This document shows positions 1-14,858 of a stretch of 64,000 nt of DNA, one piece after another; position 1 is the stretch's first letter; every line of letters starts with the position of its first letter. The notes under the pieces were generated by a model that saw only the letters and a list, made by a program, of their open reading frames with translations, made no database searches and was not told the DNA's origin. Position numbers and translations under genes: made by a program. This stretch comes from Pleodorina starrii (lineage: Eukaryota > Chlorophyta > Chlorophyceae > Chlamydomonadales > Volvocaceae). The stretch lies in the NCBI GenBank assembly GCA_030267565.1, contig BRXU01000001.1, forward strand, positions 7,136,001 through 7,200,000, written 5' to 3'.

Positions 1-52
1 ACACAAACCACGACCAGTCGCGGAGTCGCCGCATTCGTATGCACGTAAGCCA

Positions 53-57
53 TTACA
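53..57 (-). terminator. Poly(A) signal TGTAA for the GT77-like gene
   Basis: TGTAA on the minus strand (TTACA on plus) lies about 380 bases downstream of the stop at 438. This is the usual chlorophycean polyadenylation signal, and the 3' UTR length is normal for this group. Bases 1-437 hold otherwise only this 3' UTR and flanking DNA. Confidence 0.55.
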
Positions 58-437
58 CAAAAGGCAGCTTCTTGATTGATAGTAGGTAGTAAGCGGTCGC
101 CTTACCCGGTCTGACCACAATTACGACGCCGACATACTCAAGAGGCCGATTCAACGAACCGTATGTCGCAACCCACACGTCCACGAAGGCCACGTTCACT
201 TGGAAGGCCATCGCACGATTTCGCCCCATTTCACGGATCCCTCACAGCGTTCCCTCTCCTTTTCACTTGCAGCCCACGCTCTCATACACACAACGCTCTG
301 CGCGGTGCAAGCCCATCCCCAGCTCCCACCTCTCTGCCCTGCCGATGGTCAACCGCACCGCAGGTGCAACAGGCCGTACAGCATGCATGCCAGCGCAGTA
401 CGGCACTACAAACAGTTGCGGCAGCGATAGCAGCAAC

Positions 438-3400
438 TCAAGGCACCTTCTCGATGTTCTTGATGACCCGTGGTTCGCCCAGCTCATACCCCTCCATCAA
501 CTTGCCCATGTTTAGCACCTTGTCTTGAATGGAGCCCTGTGGGTTTGAATTTCAGAGGGCGGACCCGTGGGTCGGCAGCACAGGTGTGACCCGTGGGCCG
601 GCAGGCCGGGTGCGACCCATGGATCCCAAAGTCGTCACCCAAGCCCTCGAAATCAACAAACCCCAAACCCCAACCCCACCACCCACCTGGCAGGGGAAGT
701 GCGCCAGGATCCAGTCGGCCCAGGCGCTGGGGCCGCAGGTCTTCTGGGCCGGGTCCTCATACGGCGCTCCCCGCCGAAAGGACCACTCGAAGTGCTTGCG
801 GCGCATGGCGGGGTCGGTCAGCAGCTTCCGCTCCTCATCCGGGTAGGTGCAGCCGCAGCGGGGGTAGCACATGGACACGAAGCGGCGGTTGTCCAGGGAG
901 TGCCAGCGCAGTCCCAGGTGGTGGGCGCAGTGGGAGATGACCTTGTTGTACTCCTGGAGGGTGACGATGAGGGGTGTGTGTGTGTGTGTGTGTGTGTGTG
1001 AAGGGTGGGTGAAGGGCGGGTGAAGGAGGGTTGGAATTGGAGGGTGGTTTGTGTGATTCGAGGTCGGAGTGACTTGTTAACACTGGCTCTCTGAATCAGG
1101 AAAAGCTACGAGCTACGAACAAACGCGTAAAAGCCGTGCGAGCCGGGAGGTGAGGGGTGAGGGGTTTGCGCTTGCTAGCGCGATGATTGAACGACGGGTT
1201 CAAGACCTGGGGAACAGGGCTCTGCACTCCGCACCCTCCCCTATCCCCCTCACGTGGCTCCCGGCCGTTTTAATCCACTCCACTCTCGCAGTACTTCCTG
1301 CTGCGCTTCGCTGCGGTCTCGTGTTCATTTACGATACGGAAAAAACACACTCCGCCCTCCCCCTCCCCCCCAGCCGCAGTCGCACCTCCTGGTCCCACAG
1401 CAGCGGGAAGTCTACATGTGCCACCATGGAGCCGAACCAGCGCTCCACGCAGCGCAGCACCGGACCCTCCGAGCGGGCCACCAGGACGCCGATGTTCTGG
1501 CTGGGGTGGCGGGCCAGACCCAGCTGCAGCTGCATGGAGGGGTCCACGATCTGGGGCCGCAGGGAGCACACAGGAGGGGGGGCGCCAGCGGCCGAATGGG
1601 AGGCGGGGTGGCCGGTCAAGTTGGCCGGTGCAGGGGGATGCATCTAGCAGGGGGCCCTGCCGGGCTGGAGCCAGTGGCGTGCAGTGCAGTGCAGTGGTGG
1701 TGGTTCACTGTGACGGTGCTCCCGCGGTGTTCAGCGATTCTCGTGAGGTGTTGGGGAGTGCCAAGAAGGGATGTCTGTTCTGGGTTTCAGGGGCGTTCGT
1801 TGGGGGTGTTCGTGGTCCTGTGTACGGCCGACCCACCTCACACCGCTCCGTGAGCGCTGCCAGCTGAGCCCGCTGCTGCAGTACGGCAGGAAACGGCGAC
1901 TGCAGTACCACCACGTCCGCGTCCTGTTGCAGGCACCAGAAATGGTAGGGGAGAGGGGGCGCCCCGTGAATGGATGAAGAGGTGGAGAGGCGGTTTGCGT
2001 GTCGCTGGCGACAGCGGCAGCGAGGCCAGAGGTCGATGTCGCCACGGGGGGAGAACTAACCGTGGGGCGGAGGAGGGGCTGGGGAGGCGCTTGGCGGACG
2101 CGCCACCCGCGCGAGGGGAGGTGAAGGGCGCCAGGGTGCTGCGACAGGTTGTGTGAGATTGTGCCTCTCAACACTCCCGCCACCGAAAGTCCCGCACCCG
2201 TACTGCCGTACTGCCGTGCTGTTAACCCACCATGGTCATGACGTCGTACCCCAGCGACAGGGCGTCGTACAGGTACTTGATCTTTGCAAACCCCAGCGCA
2301 TTGAACTCGGGCGAGTGGAAGGCGGACATGTTGGTGGAGCCAACCTGGTGCAGCTCGTGCAGCTGGTCCTGTGGTGGTTGGTTGGTTGTTGGGCAGTTGG
2401 GCAGTTGGACGATTCGGTAAGGTGGTTCCATAGACGAGTCCGCAGCAGAGGAAGGGAGGCGACGTTGGCGAACGGGGGATATATATTGGTTTGGCGGGAG
2501 CTGGCGGTGGGTGGTGGGTATGAAGCCGGCGTATCTCCAGCAGCTATGGCGCTCATTCGGTCGGTGTGCAGTGCGGCGCGGAGATGTGCGTCACGTGCGA
2601 CGACGCGCTCAGAACCCGTGAGCCGTCACCCGTTCTGGGCCCCCAGCTCCCCGGATTCCTAGTGACCCATATTCTGGGGCCGGGGGGTATCCACGTATAG
2701 GCCGGAGCCCGTAAACGGTATCAAATCAGAAAAATCCTTCCTGTCTGCAAAAGAAAAAACGAGGTAAACTTGCAAGCAGCAAGGGCGTTAGATACAAACC
2801 GAGAAATTGCAGCGAGTCCGAGTAGAGCCGCCACGTGACGAGGACGAGACGAGACGTAATGGTGGATGCTGGAAATACGCTGAGGCTGTGAGGTGACACG
2901 TTGCTGAACTGGTCGAGAAAGTGCGGCTGGGATGCAAGGAATGCCCCAATCCCCGAAGCCCGCGAGGACCCAACTCACCTACAGCAGGCAAAGAGAAGGA
3001 CGCAGAGCAAGGAAAGGGCGACGTCAACAGACAGGAAGAACAGACGCAGGGACAGCGTTACCGGCGAGAACCCCATGCGAATGCGGCTGGAGCTGCGGCT
3101 GATAATGTCGAGCTGGCTGATCGAGAGATGGTAATGGGTGAATGCTGTATGGGAAAGGGGATTAAGGAGAGAAATACGTGCACAAGGGGGCTATGTCGTG
3201 CATGTGTACGAGGGTGGCGGGCCCGGACGACCCCGTGGGCAGGAAAGGCATCAACGGCAGTGGTAAATAGCAAGGCAAGGAGATGGGAGGGGTACAGGAC
3301 GGCACGGCGGGGCCCCGCGGGGCTCCCCAAACAACCGTGTGGCCCAAGCGGCCATCGCATGCAGGCACGCCGGGGCAAACAAGGCAATGCATGCAACGCA

Positions 3401-4060
3401 GTGCGAGGGTGTGTGCCGTGGGGTTCCGACCCCCGGGGGGGGGTGGCACCCACCATCCGCCTGCATGTGAGAGATGTTCCACCCTCCTATCCTGACCTGA
3501 CCTGACACGACCAGCGTCCCTCCGCCCCAGTCACCCGCCCCACCCGTCCCATCGCTGCGGCATCTTCTTTATTACCCCAACCCCCGCTCTTCTGGTATTT
3601 CCATTGCCTCCTACATTACCACATCTGTCAGTCCCAGTCAGCTTATTGCCGCTGTGCGGTGTCGCCCTCTACCTACCCCACCACCCACCTGCACACACTC
3701 GTGGCCGTATCCCTCCTCCTGGAGCTCCACACACGCCGCCTGCGCCTCGTTGTCCCAGGTCATTACCACCAGCAAGCTGCTCAGCATGCGACCGGAGCCC
3801 GACGCAGCGGCGGCACCGGCGGCGCCGCTGGTGCTCGCCACAGCGCCGCCACCGTCGTCGCCGCCGCCAGCGGCGGCGGCGGCATCGGTTGCCAGAAGCG
3901 AGGCCCCCACTGGCTCTAGGCCCTGATCCAGCGGCAGCCGGCCCAGCGCCTTGAGAGTGAGGGGCAGGACCGTCAGCGCGACCCTGATTGGGGCCAGGGT
4001 GAAGGGCAGGTGCTGGTTTCGGAGAGGCGATGCTTTCCTAGGAGCGGGATGGGCCTTCAT
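438..4060 (-). CDS. Nucleotide-diphospho-sugar transferase family protein (GT77-like, probable Golgi arabinosyl/xylosyltransferase)
   Basis: Six exons on the minus strand fit: 3689..~4060, 2231..2368, 1837..1923, 1386..1550, 687..953 and 438..536. Every junction is GT...AG and phase 0. Read across the splices, the protein has a start-of-domain strand (SSLLVVMTWDNEAQ), a helix ending FNALGFAKIKYLYDALSLGY, then DADVVVLQSPF, a DxD-type metal/nucleotide-sugar motif. Near the end are WDQEEYNKV and a CYPRCGC motif. This order is typical of the Nucleotid_trans domain of plant and algal GT77 enzymes, which glycosylate hydroxyproline-rich glycoproteins or pectin in the Golgi. The stop TGA is at 438-440. 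The ATG at 4058-4060 is the first in frame, but an upstream exon carrying a signal anchor is possible, because no clear membrane segment is seen. The specific sugar and acceptor cannot be told. Confidence 0.8.
974..1000. repeat. (GT)13 microsatellite
   Basis: A run of about 13 GT dinucleotides lies in the intron between the fourth and fifth exons of the GT77-like gene, roughly 20 bases upstream (in gene sense) of the acceptor of the 687..953 exon. Confidence 0.9.
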
Positions 4061-5938
4061 ATGCGTATGGTGGCGTTGATCGGGTTGTGGCGAATGCGGC
4101 GGGAAGTTGGCGATTGGCGTTGCTGCGCAAAGGCTTGGTGAGGACGGGTACAATGCTTGTTTTGTGCAAGTGAGGGCGCGCACGGTGTGGGCTGGGGACA
4201 CCGTCGCGCCTGGACGCCGGAGGTGGTGCCGGAGGTGCCGGCCAGTCGACGGTTGATTAACGCAACGACAGCCCGACGCGAGTACGGGCGATCGGACTTA
4301 CTTTTTATCCGCCATAGTTAGCATCACCCATTGCCGCTGCTCGCTGCCATACTGTATGATTACAGCGGCCCGGCTGAGGCTGCCCTTAAACCTTGACCCT
4401 GGAACTGTCACGCCCAAGTTGTCCGTGTGCTTTCGCGCAGCAGCCCGCGTGAAGACGGTGTCTGGGTCAATAGTTCCATTGTCTGGATTGCACAGAGCCT
4501 TTATCAGGGGCCTGCCGGCGGTGTGCCCAGGCCAGGCAACTACAATTACAAAAGCGAGCACAACGAAACGCGCATGCGTTATTTTATTTAATTGTAACTG
4601 TATTAAGTCCATCGATTACTCGTCGCTGGTCGTCTATCTATCGCCTGACCCGTCAAGTGCATAACACTGCTTCGCTCGTGCAAGTGGGCACCGGGCAGGG
4701 GATGGCGCTGCACAGCATTGCCCTAAACTATCATTGGCAGCTGCCAGAGTAACTGTACTGGTACTGTAGATGTTGGCTTGACTAGCAGTCCGGCACAAAG
4801 CTTACCGGTATCTGTCTTCTGCAACTGCTAACTGACTTTGTGGGCGCACTTCGGCTCGTGAACTCGTCTCGGTAGATCGCGACCTGCAAAATCCGCAAAA
4901 GTTTCAGGCCCCTGTCAGTGCTAAACGCATTAGGGGCATTACTGCCCCGGTGCGTCGCCCAAGCGCTTCCTTAAGTCGATCCCGCGCTCGTACTATACCC
5001 TCCGTAAGGCCAAGGCCAAGGCGTTGAGCGAGGGCCTCGTCGTGGCAAAAACCACAGCCCAAGGACCACAACGCGTGCACGAAATGAAAACGAGCCGCTT
5101 CAGTTTGCGCCTGTTGTCCTCGGTCCCGTTTGCAACACCGCTTCTGACACGGGGGCATCCCAGCTACCAGGGTAAGTGCCGCCTGGGGCGGTGGGCTCCG
5201 TAAACGGGTTTCCTCGTTGACTGCCAAATGGCGGCGGTGGCGAAGACCTGGACCTCCTCCGTCAGCAGGCAGCAGCAGGCAGCAGCAGCGGCAGCCAGCC
5301 GCCCCGCGGTCAGTGCCGAAGGCGAGACTGTCCAGGCCACAGCTGGCGGCGGTGAGGACGTGCAGCTGGCGGCCGTGATGATGGGGCCGTGAGGGCGAGC
5401 ATGATCAGCTGGAGGCGCTACCTGAGGGTGAGTTCTTGGAGGGCCTGCGGGGGCGGATCATATAACGGACGAAGGCGTGGCGGGACGCAGGCTGCGATAT
5501 GCAGACTGCGCGAGTGTTAGCGGAGTGCCGCCAGCAGCCTTGTCAAAGAGCCGTATGCTGCAGGCCACTGCCCCATTACGCGAAAGCAGGTGTCGGTCGC
5601 TCGCATTGCAAGACGTTGCGCCCCACTGTCCGGAGCTGCCGGAGGCCTAGGGTGCATTTCCCTCCGTTCTCACACCTCCAACCCTCTCGCCCATCGTTTT
5701 AGTCATTAGATAGAGCACAACCAGGTCGCCTGTTACCCTAAGCGATGAATCGCGGCGTCACAGGACGTTTAGCGACCCGGACCGGCACCGAAACCGACCC
5801 CGAAACCAAAGAGCAAGGAAATGACCGTCCGGCGTTCTGAAAGATGAAGAGATTGGCTGATAGGCAACAATTTGTTTGTGAAATTTTGTAGTTAGGAGTG
5901 AGGGTGCTATCGCTTGAGGGCAGAAGTGCAGCACTAAA
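4061..5938. other. Intergenic region between divergent genes
   Basis: This stretch lies between the 5' ends of the GT77-like gene (minus) and the SerRS gene (plus), so it should hold both promoters and 5' UTRs. I see no clear TATA box. Two near-identical CAGCAGGCAG runs occur around 5258-5285. An open frame at 4904-5227 (minus) has no recognisable domain, and I do not call it a gene. Confidence 0.5.
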
Positions 5939-10741
<4,803 letters not shown>

Positions 10742-11403
10742 TGTCGTCATTGTGGTTGGAGTGACGTTATGGGGCGCAGGAGTGATGGAGCACGGCGCGA
10801 TGAGATGAGTGCACCGGGGGCTGGCAGCAGCTGCAGAGCGTGATGTGATGGATCGCGAATGGATCGGATGGATTGCGGGGTACGGAGTGCAAGGGGAGTG
10901 GGGTGCGGTAAGATGTGGGTTACTAACATGAGTGGTGCGTCAGGCGGGATAAATGTACTGGTCATCTGCAATGTGGAGTGCGGCGATATTGACATTGACA
11001 TGACGGACTGGGCCAATTTATTCGTTCGTGGGTGTACATGCATTTCTTCCAGGGGCAAGGTCTGCATCGGATTTTTGGAACCAGTGAAATGGTGAATGGT
11101 GATGCTGGTACGTTACTGCCAAAGATCACCGCTGTGCAAGAACAATGGATGGAAGAACGGCTCGGTGCACAATTCGTGTGCATCCGTATGCACAATTCCC
11201 TTGTCTGTCCCTTTCAAGGGTTATGCTGTGCATTGATCTAAATGTGTCATAGGGTGCAGACACAGGCAAGAGATCTGTGCTGTCCCCCGCTGATCTACGA
11301 CTGGCGCGAAAGTACTGGGGTTGGTTCTATAAGCAGTATGGGCGACAAGTACATTTGAAACCCGAGAACAGAGAGATGAACGCCAAAATATTACAGAGGC
11401 CTG

Positions 11404-11408
11404 TGTAA
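11404..11408 (+). terminator. Poly(A) signal TGTAA for SerRS
   Basis: This is the first TGTAA on the plus strand after the SerRS stop at 10741, giving a 3' UTR of about 680 bases, normal for chlorophycean genes. Confidence 0.5.
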
Positions 11409-11454
11409 CTGTGTACAGAGCGACACGCTTAGTCTTCTCAAAACCGCCTGTACA

Positions 11455-11459
11455 TTACA
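11455..11459 (-). terminator. Poly(A) signal TGTAA for psbX
   Basis: TTACA on plus is TGTAA on minus, about 265 bases beyond the PsbX stop. It lies only ~50 bases from the convergent SerRS signal, so the two transcripts end almost back to back. Confidence 0.55.
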
Positions 11460-11721
11460 ATAGGCCCGAAAGTCACTGTACAAACATGCATAGCATGCTG
11501 GACATCCCTAGTCACGCCTCGCTGGCCCGTCTCTCACTCCGGCGCACCGGCGCCAAGAAAACGCGTAGCCATGCACCCGCTAGAGTGCCATGGTTGTACC
11601 CGCGCCTAGCATACTCGCCAGCATGCTAACGCCAAACGCTCCTCCAGCCTTCTGCAAAAATCCGATCTCATCGCTCACGCCCATCTCCCAGCCCGCGGTC
11701 TGCCGTCGTGGTGCGAGACGC

Positions 11722-12214
11722 TTAATCGCGCTTCACGTTGTCGAACTTGGACACGGCCGTGATGGCGATGGCGATCGCGCTCAGGACGACACCACCAGCA
11801 ACCAGCGAGTAGAGGAAGTTGCGCAGCGACGGGGTCACGGCAGCCTCCGCGACCGCCGGGATGGCCAGAGTGGCAGCCGAGGCAGCAGACAGGCCAGCAA
11901 CCAGGGCCTTCTTGCTGATCTGGGCCGGCTCAGCGCTGCAGACAAGTAACAAATAAAGAATATCAGCAACTCTGCGCGACGGAAGGTACAGTGTCAAAAA
12001 GCAAGTCGACGATGCAATCATTCACCTGGCGCGGACGACCAAGCGAGCAGCCGGGCGAGCAACCGCTGTGGAAGGAGAAACAAACGAATTAGTTGATGCT
12101 GGTCTAGTGTATCGGGGCGGAGTTGCGGGACTGCAAGCTAAGATGCTTACCCACGCGGCGAGTGGCCGCCGGGCGGACAGCCACAGCCTTCTGGGAGACG
12201 CACACAGCGGCCAT
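11722..12214 (-). CDS. psbX: Photosystem II subunit PsbX precursor
   Basis: Three exons on minus: 12151..12214, 12026..12065 and 11722..11935 (phases 1 and 2 match), giving 105 residues. The first ~34 residues are Ala/Arg/Val-rich, a chloroplast transit peptide. A hydrophobic stretch (about 44-62) ends in AVAEA before residue 67, a thylakoid-transfer signal with a lumenal processing site. The predicted mature chain of 39 residues begins [17 protein letters not shown], has one membrane span, and ends SKFDNVKRD. The TPSL.NFL.SLV pattern matches cyanobacterial and plant PsbX, a single-span subunit near cytochrome b559 in the photosystem II core. The match rests on short length and pattern, but targeting and topology agree. 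Confidence 0.9.
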
Positions 12215-13374
12215 TTTACTCGCTAGGAAGAAGTACGAGGCGAGGAGGTGCGTTGGAAGTGCGCGTGGGGTGCTAAAGTTTCAGCGATGGGTCCCAGCGA
12301 TAAAAGGGCATCCTTGGGAGGGCTCTGATCGGGGGCCCTACGTCCGTACAGCAGAGGGAGCGATTTCCGCTTGGTTGCAACAACTACCGAAAGCGGACAC
12401 CCTGTGTATCTCTGGAGTGTAAGTTCAGTGCACTGGTCTGAGCGCTTCCTTGCTGCGCGCGTCTAAAAGTTGACTCAGGATACCCTCGAACCTCTGTCTG
12501 GGACCATTCGCCAAGGCGCCAGTCCGCCTAAACTACATCGCTGTATCTGCTTTACTTCCCAAGGCCCAGCGCGATAGGTCGCGCCCATGCGCAGGGCTCC
12601 TAGAAGTTCGGTAATGTCGTGCGCTTTCTCGAGAAATCACCCTTGAGAATTCTACGGGGGATGACGTGTGCGGAATTTGAGTCGAGGATCGCATTGTTCG
12701 CTGTCCGGTTCGTGGGCGCTGCTCTGCGACATCATGCGGGGATGCGTCGGTATGTCGTCACCACCTTTCGAATGGAGTCTGGTGAGACAGCTGATGGTGT
12801 CTTCTGCAGCAAACGTCTCCCAGAGAGTAAAAGTCAGCAGCTTCTTGCCGAGTATGCGAGGATGCAGAGCACTTCGAGGTTGCCGGGTTCAGCCGGGTTC
12901 TGCCGGTTAAGGCCCGAACCTCCCAGCTCAGAGCCTCCGACCTCCCCGGAAGGAACGCTGCTACAAGTCTTTCTGTTCGCAATACTAGGTGCACGCGCGG
13001 TGCTGCTGCCATGTGAGCAGTTTCAGTGGCACTGCACTCAGTGTCTCAGCTGTACGCTGCGCCCTGCCGTACCATGGGCCCAGCCCACTCAACCCAAACA
13101 GAGTGGCGGGTAGCCAAAACAATAATCTTTCTCGGAAAGAAACCTGCCTACAGTACGATACTGGCACAATTTTCCAAGCCGATAGCTGGGTTACATGGTC
13201 GCTCGCGAGATCACGGTGTTTGACCCATGGAACTCGATGTAAACGCAAGAATCCGTGACGACGGGGGCCAACCAACTGGCCCACTTACCCTTTCCCCAGC
13301 CTCCCGGCCGCTGCTCTCGGTGGTAGCACACGTGTATAAACGTATCCCAGTCACCCCGCCCGCCACGCCCATCC

Positions 13375-13425
13375 ACCCACCCATCCACCCGCCCGCCCAC
13401 CCACCCACCCACCCACCCACCACCC
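13375..13425. repeat. (CCCA/CCCAC)n low-complexity tract
   Basis: Runs of CCCACCCAT, CCGCCCGC and CCCACCCA form an impure minisatellite. Such tracts are common in noncoding DNA of this genome. Confidence 0.8.
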
Positions 13426-13626
13426 CGTTCGCCCACCACCCCACCCACCACCCATCCACCACCGCGTTGCTCCTGAGCACAACACCGGTACAACCACTGT
13501 TCAGAGAATCGTCCACTCCCCCGTTCACGGGCCCCGGCCTAAACGTGGATAAACCCCCCGGGTTGGGTGAAAGGATTAGGGTGCCCAGCAACAACGGGTT
13601 AGGGCCGGGTATCGCAACAACGGGGA

Positions 13627-13681
13627 TCCCCACACTCGAGTGCGCCTTTTCCGGAATACACACCAATTAAGCTTCGCCTGG
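13627..13681. repeat. 55-bp direct repeat, copy 1
   Basis: The segment beginning TCCCCACACTCGAGTGCGCC and ending AAGCTTCGCCTGG recurs 271 bases downstream with only a few base changes. Confidence 0.9.
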
Positions 13682-13897
13682 TTCCTCACATCTCGAGATC
13701 GAATCTCGTCCGGAGCGGTGTTCTCCCCCGAAAAACCATCTCGCGGTTTCCGGCGGGGGTGGGTGGGGCCAGCAGTGAATTCAAATAACGACGCCGTCAA
13801 CGCGATATGGCGGGTCTACGGCACTCTCTACGCCCAGACGCTCCAGAGCTCGGTAGCAGCAGCTGTCTACGACTACATATACTGGCGGATCAGACAA

Positions 13898-13952
13898 TCC
13901 CCACACTCGAGTGCGCCTTTTCCGGAACACACATCAATAAAGCTTCGCCTGG
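13898..13952. repeat. 55-bp direct repeat, copy 2
   Basis: Same orientation and same length as the copy at 13627-13681. It differs by a handful of substitutions and no net indel. Confidence 0.9.
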
Positions 13953-14242
13953 TGAGAGTTCGTGCGGGGCGGCGCAGCAGCAGCTAGACTACAGCTCGGG
14001 CAAACTGTATCTATTGCTGGCCCCGCGGCCCGGCCTTCGAGGCGAGACCGCGCTCCTTCTTCCTACGCATTGCTACCTAAGACCCGGTGCAGGTCGCACC
14101 GAAGCCGCTCAAACTAGTCAGTCGTGTCTGGTTCTTGATGACATGAGCCAGCCAGGGTGATCAGGCCTGGCCGGCGCGTCACTAGAGTCGGAACATGTCG
14201 GCTGGCCTGGGCGGATGCCCCATGGAGAATACTGAACTGATG

Positions 14243-14247
14243 TTACA
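14243..14247 (-). terminator. Poly(A) signal TGTAA for COX15
   Basis: TTACA on plus lies about 610 bases beyond the COX15 stop, a usual distance. Confidence 0.5.
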
Positions 14248-14334
14248 TCATTCCCATTGAAGCATCACTATACTTCAGCATGTACGTATGCAGTATGACC
14301 AGGCGAAGCGCTTCCCGCTGGAAACGCTTGCGCC

Positions 14335-14410
14335 TAGGTAGAGCTCGCACTGGACGAGCAGTGATTGGTTCCGGAGCCCGGGCTTGGCCCTGGTCCCCGG
14401 TTCGAGCCCA
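14335..14410 (+). repeat. Possible tRNA-derived SINE fragment (A/B box pattern)
   Basis: A perfect RNA polymerase III B-box-like GGTTCGAGCCC lies at about 14399-14409. About 60 bases upstream is TAGGTAGAGCTCGCACTGG, which resembles an A box. I could not fold a full tRNA cloverleaf. Low confidence. Confidence 0.25.
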
Positions 14411-14858
14411 ACCGAGAGCGTTCGTCTGCGCTCCAACTGTCAGTCAGTTTGACCAGATAATTCCCAGCCACCAACGGTGCACGACACGGTGGCCACGGGT
14501 CAAGTTTGGCACCCTTGCTTCTCACCACCACCACCACCATTGCTCGCAAAAGTCCTCCTGAGGTTGCGGATTGTGATGCCCACAAAAATCCCACCACTGG
14601 GCAGCAGACCACGCAAACCCCGCGCCCCCAACACACACCGCATGCCACACCTCCCACTACACCGAACACCGATCAGTCGATCTCAAGTTCCGAAATACTC
14701 CAGCCAGCCCCTTCCAACACCCCCAAGCATTGTTGAACCTCCTTAAAAACCGTGGCCGCGGCGCCCATTTCGGCACACATCTTTTTCGTTCCCGGCGCCC
14801 CGCCCCTGCCGCCACCGCCACCAACGCTACGGCTGCATCATCTGTGTCTACTCGGGCC

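Larger units (their letters stand above)
10742..11721. other. Convergent 3' UTR region
   Basis: This holds the 3' UTR of SerRS from the left and that of PsbX from the right, meeting near 11410-11450. No further gene is seen. Confidence 0.6.
12215..14858. other. Intergenic: psbX upstream region and COX15 3' flank
   Basis: The left part is the psbX promoter and 5' UTR. The right part, from about 14225 to 14858, is the COX15 3' UTR. The middle (13.2-14.4 kb) holds CCCACC-rich low-complexity sequence near 13375-13425, a 55-bp direct repeat, and a tRNA-like internal-promoter pattern (both listed separately). No convincing coding sequence is seen. Confidence 0.5.

Noticed and set aside
2980..3075. 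Minus-strand frame with a good membrane segment and a GTGAGT donor, inside the first intron of the GT77-like gene
   Set aside because: Considered as an alternative first exon, but its donor is phase 2 and the next exon needs phase 0, so the frame breaks.
4904..5227. 107-codon minus-strand frame with several Cys/His
   Set aside because: No recognisable domain, no consistent neighbouring exons, and it lies in a divergent promoter region.
14335..14410. Full tRNA gene
   Set aside because: A B-box-like sequence is present, but no cloverleaf with matching acceptor stem could be drawn, so only a SINE-like fragment is suggested.
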